Shown piece by piece: positions 1-5,860 of a stretch of 7,630 bases of DNA. The position numbers and the translations under genes were made by a program. This stretch comes from a bacterium. GTDB taxonomy: Bacteria; Vulcanimicrobiota; Xenobia; Xenobiales; Xenobiaceae. Within the stretch, counting starts at the first letter, position 1, and every line of letters begins with the position of its first letter. The DNA lies in contig JAFSXO010000012.1 of the NCBI GenBank assembly GCA_017444045.1, positions 1-7,630 of the forward strand, given 5' to 3'. The notes beneath the pieces were generated by a model, which did not search any database, had not been told where the DNA came from, and saw nothing but the letters and a program-made list of their open reading frames with translations.

Positions 1-2
1 AG

Positions 3-149
3 CGTATACTGATAACCTGCCCACCCTGGCCAGTGCTGGATAGGGGAGAACTGCGGGTGGTGGGGTGCCGATCTGACGAAAAGGGAAGCACCTGGATCCT
101 GGCCTACAGCGATTATGTGCGCGTGGGCCCGGCGGAGCGTACAAGGTGA
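3..149 (+). CDS. C-terminal end of an unidentified upstream gene (partial)
   Basis: An open frame enters from the left edge and runs 48 codons to a TGA at 147-149. It ends in residues reading ILAYSDYVRVGPAERTR. The TGA overlaps the GTG start of uppS (GTGA at 146-149), the usual arrangement of translationally coupled genes, which is the main reason to accept the frame as real. The fragment contains two likely beta-strand stretches (GELRVVG and STWILAYSDYVRV) and no transmembrane segment. It does not look like the end of ribosome recycling factor, the gene found before uppS in many bacteria. I do not recognise the family and give no function. Confidence 0.6.
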   Translation, partial: RILITCPPWPVLDRGELRVVGCRSDEKGSTWILAYSDYVRVGPAERTR

Positions 150-916
150 GTGCTGAAGGTAACGACAAGCTGCTATGGGATGAGCTGAGCGAGCGTGAGC
201 TTCTGGATCGCATCGACAGGGAGCGTTTGCCCTGCCATGTCGCGGTGATCATGGACGGCAATCGCCGCTGGGCGCGGAAACGCCATTTGCCCGTGGCTTT
301 TGGCCACAAGGAAGGGGTTAATGCGTTTCGCCGAGTGATGGAAACCAGCCGCACGCTGGGCATTAAGTATCTTACCGCGTATGCGTTTTCCGCCGAAAAC
401 TGGCAGCGCTCCAAAACCGAAGTAACCCTGCTCATGCAGCTGTTCGAGTATTACGTCAAGGCCGAGCGCGACAATATGATGCGCAACGGCATACGCTTTC
501 GCTGCATAGGTAAGGTCGATTCGCTGCCCCAGGCCGTGTGCCGCGAGCTGCGGAAGACAGAGGAAATCACCGCCGACAATAAGGACATGACCTTAAATCT
601 GGCGGTCAACTACGGGGGGCGCGATGAGATCGTCGAAGCGGCGCGCCAGCTGGCGGCCCGGGCGGTAAGCGGCGAAATCAGGGCCGAGGATATCGATGAA
701 GCGGCTCTGGCATCGTCTCTTTGGACGGCTGGCCAGCCCGATCCCGATCTGCTTATCCGCACCAGCGGAGAACTGCGGATCTCTAATTTTCTGCTCTGGC
801 AGGCCGCTTATACCGAGTTTTGGTTTAGCGATATTCTGTGGCCCGATGTAGACGCTAAAACGGTCTATCGGGCGGTTTTAGAGTATCAGCAGCGCGAGCG
901 GCGCAAGGGGGCCTAG
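146..916 (+). CDS. uppS: Isoprenyl transferase (undecaprenyl diphosphate synthase)
   Basis: Cytosolic cis-prenyltransferase that adds isopentenyl-PP units to farnesyl-PP to make the C55 lipid carrier for peptidoglycan and wall glycans. The 256-residue product carries the family motifs in order: MDGNRRWA (36-43, with the catalytic Asp37), GH at 53-54, FSAENWQR (81-88), NYGGRDEI (155-162), and the diphosphate-binding block from PDPDLLIRTSG (198-208) through Arg211 and Ser213, followed by Glu224 in the Mg-binding position. The GTG start overlaps the upstream stop; GGCGGAG at 131-137 is a plausible ribosome binding site. About 28 residues precede the conserved core, a longer N-terminal tail than in E. 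coli, with no signal peptide. It is complete with no missing key residue. It probably consumes isoprenoid precursors supplied by dxr two genes on. Confidence 0.96.
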   Translation: MSAEGNDKLLWDELSERELLDRIDRERLPCHVAVIMDGNRRWARKRHLPVAFGHKEGVNAFRRVMETSRTLGIKYLTAYAFSAENWQRSKTEVTLLMQLFEYYVKAERDNMMRNGIRFRCIGKVDSLPQAVCRELRKTEEITADNKDMTLNLAVNYGGRDEIVEAARQLAARAVSGEIRAEDIDEAALASSLWTAGQPDPDLLIRTSGELRISNFLLWQAAYTEFWFSDILWPDVDAKTVYRAVLEYQQRERRKGA

Positions 917-1005
917 CCCGATATGGCGCAGCTGTATTGCGAGGCTTTCTGCGCTGAGCGTTTATCCTGCGCTGAACGTCTATTATTCTTCTGGGTCGCT
1001 TAGTC
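917..1005. repeat. uppS-cdsA gap with an 18-base-period imperfect duplication
   Basis: This 89-base gap holds two near-identical 15-mers, TGCGCTGAGCGTTTA (950-964) and TGCGCTGAACGTCTA (968-982), which match at 13 of 15 positions. The cdsA frame is closed upstream by a TGA at 973-975 and has no ATG, GTG or TTG between that stop and 1006, so the gap is not a missed N-terminus. No terminator or convincing promoter is visible. Confidence 0.5.
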
Positions 1006-1884
1006 ATGGGAGACAGCAAGGTTAAAAGCAAGCACAGCAATTTTTGGACGCGTGTGGCCACGGGAGTTCCCCTGGCGCTGGCGGCCATTTTTCTGGTGTA
1101 TCTGGGAGGATGGTGGTTTACCCTTCTGGTGGCTCTGGCCGTATGGCTGGCCGTCAGCGAGCTGGGGACATTTATGCGCCGCAAGGGTATTGAGCCTCAG
1201 TGGTATACGGCAGTGTTAAGCTCTCTGCTATTGGTTGGGGGAGCTAATTTTTTGTCCTATGCCCACTTCGAGGGCCTGATGCTGCTCAGCATTATCGCTA
1301 TGGGCATCGGCGAGGTGTGTCGCTTCGGCAAACGGCGGCAGCCCTTAACTGGGGCAGCCGGAACGGCGCTGCTGATGGTGTACTGCGGCTGGCTGCCGGC
1401 TCACGCGGTGCTGCTGCGGCGTCTTCAGCTGGCCGACGCTGCCAAGGGAATCACGCTGAACTGGCCCGACCTGGGGCTGGCTCTGACCGGGCTGCTGCTG
1501 GTGTGCTGTATCGCTACCGATGTGGGAGCATACGGGTTTGGCAAAATGCTGGGCAGACACCTGCTTTCTCCCAGTGTTAGCCCTGGCAAAACCATTGAGG
1601 GCTCTTTGGGAGGTGTGCTGGCAGCCATGCTTCTGGCCTGGGGCTGGAGCGTTTGGTGCGGCCTGCCGCTGGGGCACTGTTTGGCTCTGGCCGGTGTAGG
1701 CTCGGTTATCGCCCAGTTCGGCGATCTGTTTGAATCCGCCTTAAAGCGCGATGTAGGGGTTAAGGATTCCAGCAATCTGCTGGCCGGCCATGGGGGAGCG
1801 CTCGATCGCCTCGATTCCTTCCTGCTGGCCGTGCCCTTCTTTTATGCCTATGCGGTTTTCTTTTTTGTGAATAGCTTAAAGTAA
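1006..1884 (+). CDS. cdsA: Phosphatidate cytidylyltransferase (CDP-diacylglycerol synthase)
   Basis: Integral membrane enzyme that converts phosphatidic acid and CTP to CDP-diacylglycerol, the branch-point precursor of bacterial phospholipids. The 292-residue protein has about eight hydrophobic segments. Conserved features are TDVGAYGFGK (171-180), SPGKTIEG (192-199), FGD (238-240) and the C-terminal signature KRDVGVKDS (247-255) followed by HGG (262-264) and DRLD (267-270). Against the usual signature, Ala260 sits where Pro or Gly is normal and Ala265 where a larger aliphatic residue is normal; the catalytic Asp, Lys and His positions are kept, so I expect activity. The ATG at 1006 is the only reasonable start, although the ribosome binding site is weak. 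The product feeds PssA, encoded three genes downstream in the same run. Confidence 0.95.
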   Translation: MGDSKVKSKHSNFWTRVATGVPLALAAIFLVYLGGWWFTLLVALAVWLAVSELGTFMRRKGIEPQWYTAVLSSLLLVGGANFLSYAHFEGLMLLSIIAMGIGEVCRFGKRRQPLTGAAGTALLMVYCGWLPAHAVLLRRLQLADAAKGITLNWPDLGLALTGLLLVCCIATDVGAYGFGKMLGRHLLSPSVSPGKTIEGSLGGVLAAMLLAWGWSVWCGLPLGHCLALAGVGSVIAQFGDLFESALKRDVGVKDSSNLLAGHGGALDRLDSFLLAVPFFYAYAVFFFVNSLK

Positions 1885-1899
1885 AGCATATATTTAGTT

Positions 1900-1930
1900 A
1901 TAGTTTAACAGATACAGTGAAATAAACTAT
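1900..1930 (+). repeat. Inverted repeat in the AT-rich cdsA-dxr gap
   Basis: ATAGTTTA (1900-1907) and TAAACTAT (1923-1930) are perfect 8-base inverted arms around a 15-base loop, in a 60-base gap that is far richer in A and T than its surroundings. The right arm ends one base before the dxr ribosome binding site. It could be a weak hairpin, an operator, or chance in AT-rich DNA. There is no T run, so it is not a typical terminator. Confidence 0.35.
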
Positions 1931-1931
1931 C

Positions 1932-1937
1932 GAGGAG
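1932..1937 (+). promoter_or_regulatory. Ribosome binding site of dxr
   Basis: GAGGAG lies 7 bases before the GTG at 1945. This strong Shine-Dalgarno match at ideal spacing decides for the GTG start, which also puts the GSTGSIG motif at residue 8 as is normal for Dxr. Confidence 0.85.
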
Positions 1938-1944
1938 TAGCACA

Positions 1945-3105
1945 GTGAAAACGATATCCGTTTTGGGCTCAACCGGTTCTATCGGTACGCAGACTTTAGA
2001 TGTAGTGGAGGCATATCCCGACCGTTTTCAGGTGGGAGCTTTGGTGGCCAACCGCCATTGGGAGCTTTTGGCCGAGCAGGCCCGCAAATTCCGTCCGCGG
2101 GCGGTTGCCATCGGTGATGAGAGCTTTTATCCGCAGCTGAAGGATGCCCTGAGTGGCTGTGAAGTGGAAGTCTTAGCCGGAGAGGCCGGAGTGATTGAGG
2201 TGGCCAGCCGGAAGGATGCCGACATTGTGCTCTCTGCCCTGGTGGGAGTGGCCGGTCTTAGGCCCACGGTGGCGGCTTTGGAGGCCGGAAAGCCCATTGC
2301 CTTGGCCAATAAGGAAACTCTGGTCGTGGGCGGAGAATTGGTGACGGCCCTGGCCAAAAAGCAGAACGTTCCTCTGCTGCCGGTCGATTCCGAGCATTCC
2401 GCGATATTCCAGTCCATAAGAGGGCGGGGACTGCAGGCGGTTAAGCGCATAATGCTTACCGCTTCGGGAGGGCCGTTCCGCACTGTGCCTGCCGATAAGC
2501 TCGCGGCCATGACGGCTGCCGAGGCTCTGCAGCATCCCACTTGGAATATGGGTGCCAAGATAACAGTCGACTCCTCGTCGCTGATGAACAAGGGCTTTGA
2601 GGTGCTCGAAGCTATGCACCTGTTCGAGGTAGGCCTAGACCAGATAGATATCTGGGTGCATCCGCAGAGCATCGTGCATTCGATGGTGGAGTTTTGGGAC
2701 GGCTCCGTCATTGCCCAGATGGGCCCGCCCGATATGCGCACTCCTATTCAGTATGCTCTGGGCTATCCCGACTGCCTGACGCACAGCTGGCAGACGCTTT
2801 CGGTGCAGCACTGCCGCAGTCTGACCTTTGAAGAGCCGCGCTGGGATGATTTCCCCTGCCTGTCCTACGCCTTCGAGGCTGGGCGCCGCGGCGGCACGAT
2901 GCCCTGCTGCTTAAACGCCGCCAATGAAGTGGCGGTCGCTGCCTTCCTGGCTGGTAAGATTACCTTCGGCAGCATTCCTAAGGTCTTGCGCCAGGCTATG
3001 GATCAGCACACTCCTCTGGACAGTCCCAGCCTGGAGGTGCTGTCTCAGACCGATGCCGAGGTGCGTCGCTTAGCGTCTGAATACGTGCGCCAGTTGGCTA
3101 AGTAA
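1945..3105 (+). CDS. dxr: 1-deoxy-D-xylulose 5-phosphate reductoisomerase
   Basis: Cytosolic NADPH-dependent enzyme that rearranges and reduces DXP to MEP, the committed step of the MEP isoprenoid pathway. At 386 residues it is of normal length. The N-terminal NADPH fold has GSTGSIG (8-14) and LANKETLVVGG (120-130). Metal ligands are Asp148 and Glu150 in PVDSEHSAIF and Glu219 in NKGFEVLEA (215-223). The phosphate and active-site loop residues lie in ASGGPF (173-178), HPTWNMG (198-204) and HPQSIVHSM (239-247). The C-terminal domain carries NAANEVAVAAF (324-334). All key residues are present. It starts with GTG behind a strong ribosome binding site. Its neighbour uppS uses the end products of the pathway, which explains the linkage. 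Confidence 0.98.
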   Translation: MKTISVLGSTGSIGTQTLDVVEAYPDRFQVGALVANRHWELLAEQARKFRPRAVAIGDESFYPQLKDALSGCEVEVLAGEAGVIEVASRKDADIVLSALVGVAGLRPTVAALEAGKPIALANKETLVVGGELVTALAKKQNVPLLPVDSEHSAIFQSIRGRGLQAVKRIMLTASGGPFRTVPADKLAAMTAAEALQHPTWNMGAKITVDSSSLMNKGFEVLEAMHLFEVGLDQIDIWVHPQSIVHSMVEFWDGSVIAQMGPPDMRTPIQYALGYPDCLTHSWQTLSVQHCRSLTFEEPRWDDFPCLSYAFEAGRRGGTMPCCLNAANEVAVAAFLAGKITFGSIPKVLRQAMDQHTPLDSPSLEVLSQTDAEVRRLASEYVRQLAK

Positions 3106-3242
3106 GGTTTGCTGATTAGCTTGCTGATTGCTTGACTGAATATTATTGTTGCCCGATTCCATAGCGCTCGGCGGGCAGGGAACTGCGGAGAGCTGCTGGA
3201 AAAAAGCCGGCCTTTAATTGAGCGCTATACGCGGAGGTAATT
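3106..3242 (+). promoter_or_regulatory. dxr-rseP intergenic region, possible structured leader
   Basis: This is the longest internal gap, 137 bases. It begins with two copies of TTGCTGATT (3109-3117, 3121-3129). A possible -10 element TATTAT (3141-3146) has no good -35 partner at 17 bases, so a promoter is only suggested. Downstream, ATAGCGCTC (3161-3169) pairs perfectly with GAGCGCTAT (3220-3228). Inside lie a hairpin GCAG-GGAA-CTGC (3175-3186) with a GNRA-type loop and a hairpin GCTGG/CCGGC (3195-3199 with 3207-3211, one G-U pair). Together they would form a three-way junction ending 4 bases before the rseP ribosome binding site. I know no named RNA family with this layout. Confidence 0.4.
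3233..3237 (+). promoter_or_regulatory. Ribosome binding site of rseP
   Basis: GGAGG lies 5 bases before the TTG at 3243. The next in-frame Met is at residue 35, inside the catalytic segment, so this site is what makes the rare TTG start convincing. Confidence 0.8.
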
Positions 3243-5084
3243 TTGTCTGTTGTCACCTGGTTATGCGGTCACTTTACAAGTGTTATCGCGGTATGCGTGG
3301 CCTTTGGGTTTATTATCGCCATTCACGAGCTGGGCCATTTTATTATGGCGCGGCGGGTGGGGATCCGATGCCCGAAGTTTTCTATAGGCTTTGGCCCGCG
3401 GCTGTTCTCCTTTGAGTTCAGGGGCACGGAGTTCAGCGTGTCCCTGCTCCCGTTGGGAGGCTATGTTATGATGCTGGGCGAGGATCCCGATTCAGATGAT
3501 AAGCAGGACGAGTTCAGCATGGTGTCCTCGTATCTGTCGGAAGGGATTCTGCCTGCCTCGCGCGACGATGTAGCGGCGGCCATTGCCGCCAGAGAAGCGG
3601 ATTTTTCTGGCGAGCCAGCTGAGCAGAAGCGCTTCCGCAGTGTGCTTGGGCATGTCCGCTATCTGCCCGACAAGATTTACGAGAATGTGCGCCAGCTCGA
3701 GGGCAATTTTAACGACGCGTCTATACCGGCGCGCATGGCCGTTATTCTGGGCGGCGTTACCATGAACTTTATCTCGGCGCTGATTCTGTTCTGGATTATC
3801 GGCGCCTGTTACGGTCTTGTCGATTTAAGCCCTAAGAGCCTGCCTATAGTTATGAAGGTCTTTTCGGGATCGCCCGCCGCCACTGCCGGTATCGCCTATG
3901 GCGATCGTATCACTGAGATCAACGGCCTGCCCATCGTTTCGGGCAGCGAGATGGTGAAGGCCTTGGGTGACTGCCCGGCGCGCCCGGCGGAAATCGTGGT
4001 TAAGCGCGGTGAGGAAGAGCAGAAGGTTAGCCTTGTGCCCAACGCGCTGATCGGAAGCTGGGTATTTCATCCCAATTCCACCGATAATGGTCTGCCCAAG
4101 GTTGCCGATATCAGCTCCTTTGGCGAGGCGGCTCCTTCGGCTCTGGCCGCCGGCGATGTGGTCACCGCGGTGAATGGCCAGCAGGTGGCTTCTGTAAGCG
4201 ACTTAGTGGGCTGCTTTGACAGGCTTTACGTAGAGGAGAACGCCAAGAAGCCGGCTCCCAGCAAATGCGAGGTCACGCTGGAGGTTAAGGGCAAGGGCGA
4301 GGTGAAGGCTTCGCTTCCTACCGGAAGTCTTAAGCCGGTGGGCAAAATCGGCATTATGCCAGCTCAGGTAACGGAGTTTAAATTTATAAAGCACACCACC
4401 AATGAGGTTCAGAGCGTAGCCGAGGGCAGCCTGGCGGCCCGCCTGGGCTTTAAGAGCGGCGATATGATTTATTTCGTCAACGGAGCCAGAGTGGCCGATA
4501 TTGAGAGCCTTAACGAGGTTCTGGTGGCGTCCAGTAAGGGTGTAAGCGCCGAGCATCCGCTGGTGTTTGATATAGCTCGCAGCAATGAGCACGTGGAAAT
4601 TAAAGCCGATGAGGTCATTCCCGATGCTATCGGCATGGGGCTTACGCTGCGGCCTATAACCATGGGGCTGGTTGTTTCCCGCTCCTTCTCTATGATAGGC
4701 CGGCTGATCGTCGCGCCCGTCATCATCGTCAAGCAGATGCTGGACAAAATGCTCAGCCCAGAGCTGGTGAAGGCTTCCATGTCAGGTCCGCTGGGTATCA
4801 TGCAGATGATTTTCGAGCTGTCCGACCAAGGGATGGGCAAGCTGCTGTATATTACCGCGTTAATCAATGCGGCTGTCGGCGCTTTTAACGTGATTCCTTT
4901 CCCTGCCCTTGACGGCGCCCGTTTTTGCGTGCTTTTATTCGGCTGGGTGCGCGGTCGCGAGGTTGATCCCCGCAAGGAGGCCATGGTGCACAATATAGGG
5001 CTGTTCGTGCTGCTCGGTTTGGTGCTTCTGGTAACATTTTTAGACGTGCAGCGCTTGTACGCCGGAGTTCCGCTGACAAAGTAA
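3243..5084 (+). CDS. rseP: RseP-type site-2 intramembrane metalloprotease with three PDZ-like repeats
   Basis: Zinc protease of the inner membrane that cuts transmembrane substrates such as anti-sigma factors or spent signal peptides; the substrate here is unknown. At 613 residues it is clearly longer than E. coli RseP (450). TM1 (about 14-34) holds HELGH (28-32), the zinc and catalytic motif. GGYVMMLGE (72-80) is followed by an extra hydrophilic segment (about 81-158) before TM2 (about 164-189, with NF at 175-176). Three PDZ-like units follow, each with a GD-to-NG strand-turn: 220-228, 304-312 and 406-414. SGPLGI (514-519) and the second active-site motif NVIPFPALDGAR (549-560, Asp557) lie near TM3, and TM4 is at about 583-600. 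The motif has LDGA where LDGG is usual. Translation starts at TTG. No anti-sigma factor gene is next to it. Confidence 0.94.
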   Translation: MSVVTWLCGHFTSVIAVCVAFGFIIAIHELGHFIMARRVGIRCPKFSIGFGPRLFSFEFRGTEFSVSLLPLGGYVMMLGEDPDSDDKQDEFSMVSSYLSEGILPASRDDVAAAIAAREADFSGEPAEQKRFRSVLGHVRYLPDKIYENVRQLEGNFNDASIPARMAVILGGVTMNFISALILFWIIGACYGLVDLSPKSLPIVMKVFSGSPAATAGIAYGDRITEINGLPIVSGSEMVKALGDCPARPAEIVVKRGEEEQKVSLVPNALIGSWVFHPNSTDNGLPKVADISSFGEAAPSALAAGDVVTAVNGQQVASVSDLVGCFDRLYVEENAKKPAPSKCEVTLEVKGKGEVKASLPTGSLKPVGKIGIMPAQVTEFKFIKHTTNEVQSVAEGSLAARLGFKSGDMIYFVNGARVADIESLNEVLVASSKGVSAEHPLVFDIARSNEHVEIKADEVIPDAIGMGLTLRPITMGLVVSRSFSMIGRLIVAPVIIVKQMLDKMLSPELVKASMSGPLGIMQMIFELSDQGMGKLLYITALINAAVGAFNVIPFPALDGARFCVLLFGWVRGREVDPRKEAMVHNIGLFVLLGLVLLVTFLDVQRLYAGVPLTK

Positions 5085-5126
5085 TTATGTGCTGAATGGC
5101 AGACTGTGCTGGTTGGCATGGGGAGA

Positions 5127-5142
5127 TGTCGCAGCTGCGACA
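5127..5142. repeat. Perfect 16-bp palindrome before pssA
   Basis: TGTCGCAGCTGCGACA reads the same on both strands over all 16 bases. It lies between rseP and pssA and its last base abuts the pssA ribosome binding site (from 5143). It could be a dimeric regulator's operator or a short hairpin that affects ribosome access. No copy is seen elsewhere in the window. Confidence 0.6.
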
Positions 5143-5149
5143 GAGGGGG
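5143..5149 (+). promoter_or_regulatory. Ribosome binding site of pssA
   Basis: GAGGGGG ends 4 bases before the ATG at 5154 (about 7 from its GAGG core). This favours 5154 over the GTG at 5106, which would add 16 residues rich in Cys, Arg and Gly that do not fit the family. Confidence 0.75.
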
Positions 5150-5153
5150 AAAA

Positions 5154-5858
5154 ATGGAAAATAATGGTGCTGAGCGTAAGTCTAAACTGTTATTTGTGCT
5201 GGTCAATGCTTGCACGCTTCTGAACCTGCTGATGGGCGTGGCAGCCGTTTTTGTTGCCCCTAAGTGCCTGGTTCTAGCCGCCTGGCTTATCGCCGCCAGC
5301 GTGATTTTCGATGCCAGCGACGGCTATTTGGCCCGCCGCTGGGGAGTGAGCAGCGAGTTCGGCGCTCAGCTCGATTCCTTGGGCGATTTTAGCAGCTTTG
5401 CTTTGGGTACCGGGGTGATGATGTATTACGCGATCATCTGCCACGGTGTTTCGCCGCTGTGGGGCGGTTTGGCTGCAGCTGCCTACATCGTCTGCGGGGC
5501 GATACGCCTGGCGCGCTACAACGCTACCACCGATTCTCTGTGCCCTCCCGAATATTTCATGGGCCTTCCTTCTACAGCGGCTGCCTGCATACTGGCGGCT
5601 ATCGTTGTATTCGGTAAGTGCGAGTGCGGGCTGTCGTTGGCCGCTCTCACCGCTGTTTACGGCCTGCTGATGGTCTGCACTCTGCCGTATCCCAAGCTGA
5701 CCAAGATGACCTGGGTGCCCAAATGGGTGTGGGCTATACCGTTTGTGCTCGCTCCCTTCTGCGCTACTGTGGTGACCTGGGTCTGCGTGGCTACTTATAC
5801 GCTCAGCGGAGCTTACGTCTGGCTGCGTCGCCGCACTGGTTCTAAGCGCGGTAGGTAG
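5154..5858 (+). CDS. pssA: CDP-diacylglycerol-serine O-phosphatidyltransferase
   Basis: Integral membrane enzyme that joins CDP-diacylglycerol and serine to make phosphatidylserine, the precursor of phosphatidylethanolamine. The 234-residue protein carries a complete CDP-alcohol phosphatidyltransferase motif, D-x2-DG-x2-AR-x8-G-x3-D-x3-D, at Asp53, Asp56-Gly57, Ala60-Arg61, Gly70, Asp74 and Asp78. GAIRLARYN (115-123) and FMGLPSTAAA (135-144) are typical of the PssA subgroup rather than PgsA, which is why I choose serine as acceptor. Six or more hydrophobic segments follow a short polar N-terminus, and the C-terminus is basic. I start it at ATG 5154 for its ribosome binding site. No phosphatidylserine decarboxylase gene is adjacent. 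It uses the CdsA product and is followed by csaB after 2 bases. Confidence 0.93.
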   Translation: MENNGAERKSKLLFVLVNACTLLNLLMGVAAVFVAPKCLVLAAWLIAASVIFDASDGYLARRWGVSSEFGAQLDSLGDFSSFALGTGVMMYYAIICHGVSPLWGGLAAAAYIVCGAIRLARYNATTDSLCPPEYFMGLPSTAAACILAAIVVFGKCECGLSLAALTAVYGLLMVCTLPYPKLTKMTWVPKWVWAIPFVLAPFCATVVTWVCVATYTLSGAYVWLRRRTGSKRGR

Positions 5859-5860
5859 CT

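Noticed and set aside
3..149. Upstream fragment as the end of frr (ribosome recycling factor)
   Set aside because: frr often precedes uppS, but the visible residues lack the charged helical C-terminus of that protein.
2127..2741. A 204-codon open frame on the - strand inside dxr
   Set aside because: Fully contained in a gene with all its catalytic motifs; the translation has low-complexity shadow character and no plausible start context.
5106..5153. Longer pssA beginning at GTG 5106
   Set aside because: It would add 16 residues that do not fit the family and make the palindrome coding, while ATG 5154 has a strong ribosome binding site.
4469..5215. A 248-codon open frame on the - strand over the end of rseP
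   Set aside because: It lies opposite the SGPLGI and LDG coding region of rseP, has a Ser/Thr/Arg-rich composition typical of antisense shadows, and shows no motif.
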